DNA from: Maricaulis sp965242785
GTDB taxonomy: Bacteria; Pseudomonadota; Alphaproteobacteria; Caulobacterales; Maricaulaceae
Direction of reading: 5' to 3'
Assembly: GCA_965242785.1 (NCBI GenBank)
Contig: CBDETA010000003.1
Coordinates: forward strand, 558,001-622,000
DNA length: 64,000 nt
Shown here piece after piece: positions 33,010 to 41,350 of the stretch. The position numbers and the translations under genes are program-made. Under the pieces are notes generated by a model. That model worked only from the letters and a program-made list of their open reading frames with translations, did no database searches and had not been told where the DNA came from. Numbering within the stretch: position 1 is the first letter of the stretch; the number at the start of each line of letters is the position of its first letter.

Positions 33010-34122
33010 TCAGGACGCCGTGAGTTCGCCCGCCACCGCCTCGCCGATTGCCAGGGATGCCGTCAGTCCCGGGCTCTCCACCCCGAACATCGCCACCAGT
33101 CCGGGCAGGCCATGCACGGTGTGGGTATCGATCCGCCAGTCCGGAACGGGCTCGCCCGGGCCATGCAGCTTGGGACGGATGCCGGCATAGTCGGGCACCA
33201 GCGCACCATCCGGCAGGTCCGGCCAGAAGCGGCGGATCGTGTTGTAGAAAGCCGGCGCCCGCGCCGGGTCGACGCTGTAATCCTCGCCCTCGACGAATTC
33301 CAGGTCCGGCCCGAACCGCGCCTGCCCGCCCAAATCGCGCCGGTAATGCGTGCCCAGCGCGCCGGGGATGGGCAGCGGATAGACCAGGCGCTCGAACGGC
33401 GCCTTTCCGGCAAGGGCAAAATACACACCCTTGCCGTAGTGCAGCCGGGGAATCTTGTCTGCCGGATAACCGGCAATCGAGCCTGCCGCCGCCTGCGCGC
33501 CCAGCCCGGCCGCGATCACCAGATGGCGCGTAACCACTTCGGTTGCATGCTCGCCTCCGGTGCGGACGATGAAGCCGCCCTCCGGCCGCGCCTCGGCCCC
33601 GGCAAAGGGCGTGTTCAGCGCAATCGCCCCGCCCCGGGCAGACAGCTCGCCGGCCAGCGCCTCCATATAGCCATGACTGTCCATGACGCCGCTTTCCGGC
33701 GAGACAATTGCGGCCTCGGCCCGCAATTGCGGTTCCAGCGCACGCGCCTCATCGCCGGAGATCAGCCGCAAGCCGGGCACGCCATTGGTCTGCGCCTGCC
33801 GCAGGATGGCCTCCAGCCGCGGCACCTCCTCGGCCTCGGTCGCCACCACCAGCTTGCCGCATTTGGCGTGATTGACCTGGTGCAGTTCGAGGAAGGAATA
33901 GAGCAGCGCGCGCCCGATCGTGCAGAAGCGGGCCTTCAGCGATCCGGTCGGATAATAGAGCCCGCCATGGATGACCTCGGAATTGCGCGAGGACACGCCC
34001 TGACCGATCCCGGCCTCGCGTTCCAGCACAATCGTCTCGAGCCCCCGCGCCGCAAATGCGCGCGCACAGGCCAGCCCGACAGCCCCGGCTCCGACAATGA
34101 TGGCATCGGTCTCGAACGCCAT
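33010..34122 (-). CDS. lhgO: FAD-dependent oxidoreductase, L-2-hydroxyglutarate dehydrogenase/oxidase-like
   Basis: Amino-acid-oxidase-fold flavoprotein of 370 residues. The N-terminal dinucleotide motif is DAIIVGAGAVGLACARAFAARG. Then come RNSEVIHGGLYYPTGSLKARFC, typical of the LhgO/L2HGDH group, GVMDSHGYMEALAGELSARGG, and the C-terminal LVAMFGVESPGLTASLAIGEAV. Probable reaction is L-2-hydroxyglutarate to 2-oxoglutarate with transfer to quinone or oxygen. Substrate is assigned by family resemblance only. It lies downstream of kbl, with a 24-base gap. Confidence 0.8.
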   Translation of the reverse strand: MAFETDAIIVGAGAVGLACARAFAARGLETIVLEREAGIGQGVSSRNSEVIHGGLYYPTGSLKARFCTIGRALLYSFLELHQVNHAKCGKLVVATEAEEVPRLEAILRQAQTNGVPGLRLISGDEARALEPQLRAEAAIVSPESGVMDSHGYMEALAGELSARGGAIALNTPFAGAEARPEGGFIVRTGGEHATEVVTRHLVIAAGLGAQAAAGSIAGYPADKIPRLHYGKGVYFALAGKAPFERLVYPLPIPGALGTHYRRDLGGQARFGPDLEFVEGEDYSVDPARAPAFYNTIRRFWPDLPDGALVPDYAGIRPKLHGPGEPVPDWRIDTHTVHGLPGLVAMFGVESPGLTASLAIGEAVAGELTAS

Positions 34123-34146
34123 GGCGCCTCACATCCTGCCCGGCGG

Positions 34147-35349
34147 TCAGATCACCCCAAGCTCCTTGCCTACCTTGGTGAAGGCCGCCACCGCGCGGTC
34201 GATCATTTCCGGCGTGTGCGCCGCCGACATCTGCGTGCGGATCCGCGCCTGGCCATTGGGCACAACGGGGAAGAAGAAGCCGATCACATAGACGCCCTCC
34301 TCCATCAGCTTCGACGCCATCTTCTGGCTCAGCGCGGCATCGCCCAGCATCACCGGAATGATCGGATGCTGGCCCGGCAAGAGGTCGAAGCCGGCCTCGC
34401 TCATCCCCTTGCGGAAGCGCTTGGCATTGTCGAACAGGCGCGCGCGCAGATCATCGCCCTGCTCCACCATCTCCAGCGCCTTCAGCGAGGCCCCGGCAAT
34501 CGCCGGCGCGATGGAGTTGGAGAAGAGATAGGGACGCGAGCGCTGGCGCAGCATGTCGATGATTTCCTTGCGCGCCGCGGTGAACCCGCCCATCGCCCCG
34601 CCCAGCGCCTTGCCCAGCGTGCCGGTGATGATGTCGATCTCGCCCATCACGCCGCAATGCTCCGGCGTGCCGCGCCCCTTGGTGCCCATGAAGCCGTGCG
34701 CATGGCAGTCATCCACCATGGTCAGCGCCTCGTAACGCTTCGCCAGCGCCACGATTTCCGGCAGATTGGCGATATAGCCATCCATCGAGAACACGCCGTC
34801 GGTGACGATCAGGATGTGACGCGCGCCATCGGCCCGGGCCTGTTTCAGCTGGGTCTCCAGATCATCCATGTCCGAATTGGCATAGCGATAGCGCTTGGCC
34901 TTGCACAGGCGCACGCCATCGATGATCGAGGCATGGTTGAGCGCATCGGAAATGATCGCATCCTGCGGCCCCAGCAGCGGCTCGAAGACGCCGCCATTGG
35001 CGTCGAAGGCGGCGGCATAGAGGATCGCATCCTCCTGGCCGGTGAAGGCCGCGATCCTGGCCTCGAGCTGTTTGTGCAGGTCCTGGGTGCCACAGATGAA
35101 GCGCACCGAGGCGACCCCGAAGCCATGACTGTCCAGCGTCGCCTTCGCCGCCTCGACCAGTTCCGGCCGGTTGGCCAAGCCGAGATAGTTGTTGGCGCAG
35201 AAATTGATCACATGGCTGGACGCCCCGTCCGCCGTCACATCGATCTCGGAGAACTGCTCCGACGTGATGATCCGCTCGCGCTTGTAAAGACCATCCGCCT
35301 CGATCTGGGCAAGCTCGGCTTTGAGGTCGGCGAAAAAGGCGTCGGACAT
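34147..35349 (-). CDS. kbl: Glycine C-acetyltransferase (2-amino-3-ketobutyrate CoA ligase)
   Basis: Splits 2-amino-3-ketobutyrate with CoA to glycine and acetyl-CoA, the second step of threonine degradation after Tdh. The 400-residue length matches the E. coli protein. The PLP lysine is Lys247 in TGTLGKALGGAMGG; NFCANNYLGLANRPEL and VDDCHAHGFMG are other alpha-oxoamine synthase signatures. The ATG at 35349 matches the family start. tdh is not adjacent: four unrelated genes lie between. Confidence 0.93.
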   Translation of the reverse strand: MSDAFFADLKAELAQIEADGLYKRERIITSEQFSEIDVTADGASSHVINFCANNYLGLANRPELVEAAKATLDSHGFGVASVRFICGTQDLHKQLEARIAAFTGQEDAILYAAAFDANGGVFEPLLGPQDAIISDALNHASIIDGVRLCKAKRYRYANSDMDDLETQLKQARADGARHILIVTDGVFSMDGYIANLPEIVALAKRYEALTMVDDCHAHGFMGTKGRGTPEHCGVMGEIDIITGTLGKALGGAMGGFTAARKEIIDMLRQRSRPYLFSNSIAPAIAGASLKALEMVEQGDDLRARLFDNAKRFRKGMSEAGFDLLPGQHPIIPVMLGDAALSQKMASKLMEEGVYVIGFFFPVVPNGQARIRTQMSAAHTPEMIDRAVAAFTKVGKELGVI

Positions 35350-35416
35350 GAAGGGGCTCCGTGGATGAGTCTGTGTTGGCGCTGTTTCTATTTGCGAAGA
35401 CATGACTTGTCATGCC

Positions 35417-35845
35417 TCAAGCCCTGCCGCGCCCACTCAGAGCCAAGCCGCCAAGCGTCAACAACACACCGGAGTAAAGGCCCAACCAGGCGAGGAACGG
35501 CCAATTTAAGGCAAGCATGCGAAACGGATCCCAATCGACAATCCAGTATCGCACAATGAGTGCGATCGCCGCTGGCACGAGGCAAAGACCACCCATGTAG
35601 GTCACGAACCCTGCAAGACCGGAGCCTGCCCCGTCGGACGCCATGGATGTATGGATGTCCCCGCCTGGCCTCAGAAGCGTTATCAAAACCCCTGACAACC
35701 AAAGCGCCAAGCCTATAGCCAAAGCTCCGAGCGTCCACAGCACGCTCACCCCGCCCCCGAGATTGTCGTATTGAATCATACTCTGGAAGCTCACAAATAC
35801 CAGCAACGCTATAATCGCCGGCGCGGTAATCAAGACATATCGCAT
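35417..35845 (-). CDS. Four-helix membrane protein, unknown function
   Basis: A 142-residue protein with four probable transmembrane helices (about 5-23, 33-58, 77-97 and 115-136). I recognise no family. The ATG at 35845 gives a sensible N-terminus MRYVLITAP; readings further upstream run into the repeat element and lack coding character. Codon use is less GC-rich than in the flanking genes. Confidence 0.6.
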   Translation of the reverse strand: MRYVLITAPAIIALLVFVSFQSMIQYDNLGGGVSVLWTLGALAIGLALWLSGVLITLLRPGGDIHTSMASDGAGSGLAGFVTYMGGLCLVPAAIALIVRYWIVDWDPFRMLALNWPFLAWLGLYSGVLLTLGGLALSGRGRA

Positions 35846-35918
35846 TGGCGCTCCCCCTGCCCTACAGCGAGCGATCAGCCTGAAGGTGAATCGGACTTTG
35901 GCAAGTGCGGACGTCTTT

Positions 35919-36045
35919 CTTCCCCATCCCATGGGGAAGTGGGCCGCTGCGCAGCAACGGGTCGATGGAACCGAGCGCAGCGAGCACAAACGGCTCCGCC
36001 GCCCCTCCGTCCCTGCGGGACACCTCCCCACAAAGTGGGAAGGAA
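35919..36045. repeat. Second copy of the palindromic repeat family
   Basis: Starts with perfect arms CTTCCCCAT / ATGGGGAAG (35919-35939), then GTGGGCCG, a CTGCGCAG palindrome and CGGGTCG, and ends with a CTCCCCAC-AAA-GTGGGAAG hairpin near 36024-36042. The first 45 bases align with the start of the element at 6789. It separates the hut operon end from the small membrane protein gene and may end hutU transcription. Confidence 0.7.
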
Positions 36046-36050
36046 AGCCG

Positions 36051-37717
36051 TCAGATCGACGGCAAATCCAGCCCCTGCTCGCGCGCACAATCCTTCGCAA
36101 TCTCGTACCCGGCATCCGCATGCCGCATCACACCGGTACCCGGGTCATTCCACAAGACGCGCCCGACGCGTTCGGCGGCTTCCGGGGTGCCGTCGGCCAT
36201 GACGACCTGGCCAGAGTGCAGCGAATAACCCATGCCGACGCCACCGCCATGGTGCAGCGACACCCAGGTGGCGCCCGAGGCGGTGTTCAACAAGGCGTTC
36301 AGCAGCGGCCAGTCGGCGACGGCGTCGGAGCCGTCCATCATGCCTTCGGTTTCCCGGTTGGGGCTGGCGACCGAGCCTGAATCGAGGTGATCGCGGCCGA
36401 TGACGACGGGGGCTTTCAGCTCGCCCTTCGCCACCATCTCGTTGAAGGCCAGGCCCAGCTTGTGGCGCTCGCCCAGGCCGACCCAGCAGATCCGCGCCGG
36501 CAGGCCCTGGAAGTGGATCCGCTCGCGCGCCATGTCGAGCCAGCGGTGCAGGTGCGGATTGTCGGGAATAAGTTCCTTCACCTTGGCGTCGGTCTTGTAG
36601 ATGTCTTCGGGATCGCCCGACAGCGCCGCCCAGCGGAAGGGGCCGATGCCACGGCAGAACAGGGGGCGGATATAGGCCGGGACGAAGCCGGGGAAGTCGA
36701 AGGCGTTCTTGACCCCCACATCCTGGGCCATCTGGCGGATATTATTGCCGTAATCCAGCGTCGGAATGCCCTGCTCCCAGAAGGCCAGCATGGCTTTCAC
36801 CTGCTCGGCCATCGAGGCTTTCGCAGCCGCCTCGACCGCCGCCGGGTCGCGCTCGCGCTTGTCTTCCCACTCGTCCAGCGTCCAGCCGGCAGGCAGATAG
36901 CCATTGACCGGGTCATGCGCCGAGGTCTGGTCCGTCACCATGTCCGGACGCACGCCGCGCCGGACCAGCTCGGGGAAAATCTCCGCCGCGTTGCCCAAAA
37001 GGCCAACCGACACCGCCTCGCCCTTGGCGCAGGCGTCGGTGATCATCGCCAGCGCTTCGTCCAGCGTCGTGGCGCTCTTGTCCAGATAGCCGGTGCGCAG
37101 GCGCATCTCGATCCGGCTGGGCTGGCATTCCACGGCCAGCATCGAGGCGCCGGCCATGGTCGCGGCCAATGGCTGGGCGCCGCCCATCCCGCCCAGACCG
37201 CCGGTCAGGATCCACTTGCCCGTCAGATCGCCGCCATAGTGCTGGCGCCCGGCTTCGACAAAGGTCTCATACGTGCCCTGCACGATGCCCTGGCTGCCGA
37301 TATAGATCCACGAGCCGGCCGTCATCTGGCCGTACATCATCAGACCCTTGCGATCGAGCTCGCGGAAGTGCTCCCAATTGGCCCAGTTGGGCACCAGGTT
37401 GGAATTGGCGATCAGCACGCGCGGGGCATCCTTGTGGGTGCGGAACACGCCGACCGGCTTGCCGGACTGGACCAGAAGGGTCTCGTCTTCCTTCAGCCGC
37501 TTCAGCGTCGCCACGATACGGTCATAGCTCTCCCAGTCGCGCGCCGCCCGGCGATCCCGCCATAGACGACCAGTTCCTCCGGCTTCTCGGCCACATCCGG
37601 ATCGAGATTGTTCATCAGCATGCGCAGGGGCGCTTCGGCCGCCCAATGGGTGGCGTCCAGCTCGGTGCCGTGCTTGGCGCGGATGATGCGGGAATTGTCG
37701 CGGCGGGTCTGGGTCAC
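36051..37717 (-). pseudogene. hutU: Urocanate hydratase, reading frame broken by a one-base deletion
   Basis: Second step of histidine degradation (urocanate to imidazolonepropionate, NAD+ cofactor). The first part from a GTG at 37717 reads MTQTRRDNSRIIRAKHGTEL...EELVVYGGI in one frame and then stops at 37502. The rest, from DWESYDRIVATLKRLKEDETLLVQSGKPVGVFRTH to the end at 36051, is in another frame. A single missing base near 37552 (the codons for Ile-Gly-Arg in the expected YGGIGRAARDW) explains the switch. Everything else, including GNSAEI-like and QGLPARICWVGLGERHKLGLAFNEMV blocks, is intact and about 555 residues would result. Either a recent mutation or a sequencing error; the hut operon is otherwise whole. 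Confidence 0.85.
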
Positions 37718-38529
37718 TATTTCACGTCTCCGGAATAGAGCATGGCGGCCGCGTCCAGCGCCGCCTTCAGGGTATCCTTCAGGGCCGCGCGCAGGGCATC
37801 GGCCTTGGTCTCGTCGAAAGACCAGGGCGGGGCCTCGGTCATGTAGGCCATCTGGGCCAGTTCCATCTGCAGGGCATGGACATTCTGGCTCGGCCGGCCA
37901 TAGGCGCGGGTGATCCAGCCGCCCTTGAAGCGGCCATTCACGATCGAGGCATATTCCTCGTGATCCATCATCGCCTTGACGGCCCAGCGCTCGATCGTGC
38001 GGTCACAGCTCTCACCGCCATTCGTGCCCAGATTCATCTCCGGCAACGTGCCCTCGAACAGGCGCGGCACTTCGCTGGCGATCGAATGCGCATCCCACAG
38101 CACGACATAGCCGTGCTCCATCCGGGTCTTCATGATCAGCTCGGTCAGGGCCCGGTGATAGGGATCGTAAAACTCGGTCCGGCGCTGCTCGATCTCGTCC
38201 TCGTCCGGCGCCTCGCCGTCCTTGTAGATCGGCGTGCCGTCAAACAGCGTGGTCGGGACCAGCTCGGTCGTGGTCTGGCCGGGATACAGCGGCGTGCCCG
38301 TGGGGTCACGATTAAGGTCAATCACATAGCGCGAGAAGTTCGCCTTGATGATCGAGGCCTTGAATCCACCCAGGAAGTCGTAGAGCCGCGGCACATGCCA
38401 GTCCGTGTCCGGCAGGCCCCGCCCCGCCTCCGACAGCCGCGCCTCCAGCCCCGGCGACAGCGCCGTACCCGAGTGCGGCATGGAAACGATCAGCGGGGAA
38501 GAACCCCGGTGCAGCTCATAGACGTCCAT
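37717..38529 (-). CDS. hutG: N-formylglutamate deformylase
   Basis: Last step of the five-step histidine pathway: N-formylglutamate to glutamate and formate. The 270 residues have PLIVSMPHSGT at the start, VIDLNRDPTGTPLYPG and LWDAHSIASEVPRLFEG, with the metal-binding His/Glu of the N-formylglutamate amidohydrolase family. ATG at 38529 is chosen over a TTG one codon earlier. It lies between hutH (12 bases upstream) and hutU (one-base overlap). Confidence 0.93.
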   Translation of the reverse strand: MDVYELHRGSSPLIVSMPHSGTALSPGLEARLSEAGRGLPDTDWHVPRLYDFLGGFKASIIKANFSRYVIDLNRDPTGTPLYPGQTTTELVPTTLFDGTPIYKDGEAPDEDEIEQRRTEFYDPYHRALTELIMKTRMEHGYVVLWDAHSIASEVPRLFEGTLPEMNLGTNGGESCDRTIERWAVKAMMDHEEYASIVNGRFKGGWITRAYGRPSQNVHALQMELAQMAYMTEAPPWSFDETKADALRAALKDTLKAALDAAAMLYSGDVK

Positions 38530-38541
38530 CAATCCGTTCCG

Positions 38542-40071
38542 TCAGCAAACATGTGGCAAATCGCCCGCTGCCGCCGCCAGCTGACCGCCGGCGACCAGGT
38601 CCCGGGCCGCTTCGATATCGCTGGCAAAATAGCGGTCGTCGCCGTAGGCGGGAACCGCGTCGCGAAGGGTTTTCCGCGCTTTTTCGAGCCTTTGGGAGGA
38701 TTGCAGACCGGTGTGGAAGTCCATGCCCTGCACCGCGCTCAGCGCCTCGATCCCCACCACGGCGTGCAGGTTCTCCGCCATTTTCAGCAGGCGATAGGCA
38801 CCGTGTGTGGCCATCGAGACGTGATCCTCCTGGTTGGCCGAGGTCGGGATAGAATCGACCGAGGCCGGATAGGCTTTCTGCTTGTTCTCCGAGACCAGGG
38901 CTGCGGCCGTCACATGCGCGATCATGAAGCCGGAATTGATGCCCGGATTGGGCGTCAGGAAGGCCGGCAGGCCGGACACGGCCGGGTCGGTGAGCAGCGC
39001 GATCCGGCGCTCTGAGATCGAACCGATCTCGCAGGCGGCCATGGCGATCTGGTCGGCGGCGAAAGCCACCGGCTCGGCGTGAAAATTGCCGCCCGAGATC
39101 GCCTCGCCCGTATCGGTGAAGACCAGCGGATTGTCGGTCACCGCATTGGCCTCGCGCTCCAGCACCGAAGCCGCCTGGCCCAGCAGGTCCATCACCGCGC
39201 CCATCACCTGGGGCTGGCAGCGCAGGCAGTAGGGATCCTGGATCTTGTCGCAATTCTCGTGGCTGGCCAGGATGTTGGATCCTTCCAGCAGACCGCGCAG
39301 GCTGGCGGCTACGGCGATCTGTCCGGGATGCCCCCGCAGCGCATGGATGCGCGGATCAAATGGTGCGACCGAGCCTTTTGCTGCCTCGACCGAGAAAGCG
39401 CCGGAGACCAGCGCCGCCCGGAAACCGGCCTCGACCTCGAACAGGCCGGCCAGGGCCAGGGCCGTCGAGGTCTGGGTGCCATTGAGCAGGGCCAGGCCTT
39501 CCTTCGGTCCCAGCTCAACCGGCGCCAGTCCGGCCTTGGCCAGTCCCTGGGCCGCCGGCAGTCGCTCGCCCCGATAGGTCACATCGCCGGCCCCGATCAG
39601 CGCGGCCGACATGTGCGCCAGCGGCGCCAGATCGCCGGAGGCCCCGACCGAGCCCTGAGACGGGATCACCGGCAGCACACCCTTGTCCAGCATCGCCTGG
39701 ATCGCCTGGATCGTGGTCCAGCGCACGCCCGAGGCGCCGCGACCCAGCGAGGCCATTTTCAGCGCCAGGATCAGGCGTACAATGCGTTCGGGCAGCGGCT
39801 CGCCGATCCCCGCCGCATGCGACAGCACCAGGCGTTCCTGCAGCGTGGCCAGTTCATCATTGGCAATACGCGTCTGGGCCAGCTTGCCGAAACCGGTATT
39901 GAGCCCGTAGACCGCACGGCCCGAGGCGATGAGATCATTCACCGTCTGCGCCGCCGCATCGACAGCCGCTTTGGCCCCGGCATCGATCGTCACGGATGCG
40001 CCGCGATAGATCGCCGCCCAGTCGGCCAGGCGCATCTGCCCGGGTTTCACCACCACAGAACTCACAGCCAT
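38542..40071 (-). CDS. hutH: Histidine ammonia-lyase
   Basis: Converts histidine to urocanate and ammonia. The 509-residue protein has the MIO-forming triad Ala144-Ser145-Gly146 in GSVGASGDLAPLAHM, the YGLNTGFGKLA motif near residue 55 and PYCLRCQPQVMGA later, all diagnostic. The start ATG at 40071 is preceded by GGAGGAGA and overlaps the end of hutI by ten bases. Confidence 0.97.
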   Translation of the reverse strand: MAVSSVVVKPGQMRLADWAAIYRGASVTIDAGAKAAVDAAAQTVNDLIASGRAVYGLNTGFGKLAQTRIANDELATLQERLVLSHAAGIGEPLPERIVRLILALKMASLGRGASGVRWTTIQAIQAMLDKGVLPVIPSQGSVGASGDLAPLAHMSAALIGAGDVTYRGERLPAAQGLAKAGLAPVELGPKEGLALLNGTQTSTALALAGLFEVEAGFRAALVSGAFSVEAAKGSVAPFDPRIHALRGHPGQIAVAASLRGLLEGSNILASHENCDKIQDPYCLRCQPQVMGAVMDLLGQAASVLEREANAVTDNPLVFTDTGEAISGGNFHAEPVAFAADQIAMAACEIGSISERRIALLTDPAVSGLPAFLTPNPGINSGFMIAHVTAAALVSENKQKAYPASVDSIPTSANQEDHVSMATHGAYRLLKMAENLHAVVGIEALSAVQGMDFHTGLQSSQRLEKARKTLRDAVPAYGDDRYFASDIEAARDLVAGGQLAAAAGDLPHVC

Positions 40072-41270
40072 TCTCCTCCCAGGATGCGGCCATGCAGCGG
40101 CCGGCGTCCCATCCATTGCACCAGCTCGGCCGGGCGCTCGATGTCCCAGATCGCCAGATCCGCCATCTTGCCCGGCTCCAGCGTGCCGATCTCATCCAGC
40201 TTGCCCAGCGCCCGCGCGGCCTCGCGCGTGATGCCGGCAAAGGCCTCCTCCACGGTCAGGTGGAACAGCGTGCAGGCCATGTTCGCGGCCATCAGCAGGG
40301 AGACCATCGGCGAGGTTCCCGGATTGGCATCCGTTGCCACCGCCAAGCTCACACCCGCCGCACGCATCACCTCGACCGGCGGTCTCTGCGTTTCGCGCAG
40401 GGCGTAGAAAGCTCCCGGCAGAAGCACGCCGACCGTGCCCGCTTTCGCCATCGCCGCGATCCCGACCTCATTCGTGTATTCGATATGGTCCGCCGACAGC
40501 CCGCCAAATTCGGCCACCAGTTTCGCCCCGCCCGTGTCGGACAGCTGGTCGGCATGCAGTTTCACCGGCAGGTTCGCCGCCTTGGCCGCAATGAACAGGC
40601 GTCGCGTTTCCTCCGGAGAAAACCCGATCGTCTCGCAATAGGCGTCCACCGCCTCGGCCAGGCCGGTCTTTGCGACTTCGCGCACCAGCGGGATGCAGAC
40701 CTCGTCGATATAATCGCCTGACCGGCCTTGGTATTCCTCGGGCACCGCATGGGCCGCCAGCAGTGTCGGAACGATCCGCATGCCCGAGGCGAGCCCCACA
40801 CCGCGGGCTGCCTTCAGCTGGGCGATCTCGCTGTCGCGGGTCAGCCCGTAGCCCGACTTGATCTCAATGGTGCCCACGCCTTCCGCCGCATAGGCATCCA
40901 GCCGCGCCAATGCGCCAGCCGCCAGTTCTGCCGCACCCGCCTGCCGCGTCGCCGCCACCGTCCTGCGGATACCGCCGCCTTCGCGGGCGATGGTCTCATA
41001 GCTCTCTCCGGCCAGCTTGCGCTCATACTCGTCCGAACGATCCCCGGCGAAGACCAGGTGTGTGTGGCAGTCGATCAGGGCCGGGGTGATCCAGCGCCCC
41101 TCTACACTTTCGGTGACTTCCGCCTCACCCGGAGTATCAGCCATCGCACCGACCCAGGCGATGCGGTCGCCGGCGATGCCAATGGCCCCGTCCTCGATGG
41201 CACCATAGGGCGTTGCCCCCGGCACCATCGTTGCCAGGCGGGCATGGGTGAGAAGTCTGTCAAAGCGCAT
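40062..41270 (-). CDS. hutI: Imidazolonepropionase
   Basis: Third step of histidine degradation, hydrolysing imidazolonepropionate to N-formimino-glutamate. It is a 402-residue amidohydrolase with the metal motif DCHTHLVFAGDRSDEYERKLAG, EIKSGYGLTRDSE and LHADQLSDTGGAKLVAEFGGLSADH. It is first in the minus-strand hut operon (hutI-hutH-hutG-hutU), starting 80 bases from the divergent hutF start. The order of transcription differs from that of the reactions. Confidence 0.95.
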   Translation of the reverse strand: MRFDRLLTHARLATMVPGATPYGAIEDGAIGIAGDRIAWVGAMADTPGEAEVTESVEGRWITPALIDCHTHLVFAGDRSDEYERKLAGESYETIAREGGGIRRTVAATRQAGAAELAAGALARLDAYAAEGVGTIEIKSGYGLTRDSEIAQLKAARGVGLASGMRIVPTLLAAHAVPEEYQGRSGDYIDEVCIPLVREVAKTGLAEAVDAYCETIGFSPEETRRLFIAAKAANLPVKLHADQLSDTGGAKLVAEFGGLSADHIEYTNEVGIAAMAKAGTVGVLLPGAFYALRETQRPPVEVMRAAGVSLAVATDANPGTSPMVSLLMAANMACTLFHLTVEEAFAGITREAARALGKLDEIGTLEPGKMADLAIWDIERPAELVQWMGRRPLHGRILGGEWL

Positions 41271-41296
41271 CCGGCGAGCCCTTTGCAAGCGGCCAA

Positions 41297-41308
41297 TTGT
41301 CTATACAA
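41297..41308. promoter_or_regulatory. Probable HutC operator in the divergent hutI-hutF promoter
   Basis: TTGTCTATACAA fits the GT-N-TA-N-AC pattern known for HutC-subfamily GntR regulators, with TTGT/ACAA arms. A partial second site, GTCTGTCTAGAT, lies at 41326-41337. Both are in the 80-base gap between the two hut operons, and hutC is encoded in one of them. Confidence 0.7.
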
Positions 41309-41350
41309 TAAGAATCTCAAACTGAGTCTGTCTAGATGGGACGCACCGCG

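Noticed and set aside
32962..35559. An 865-codon open frame on the plus strand
   Set aside because: Antisense to the LhgO-like gene and kbl, both with clear family motifs; composition is shadow-like.
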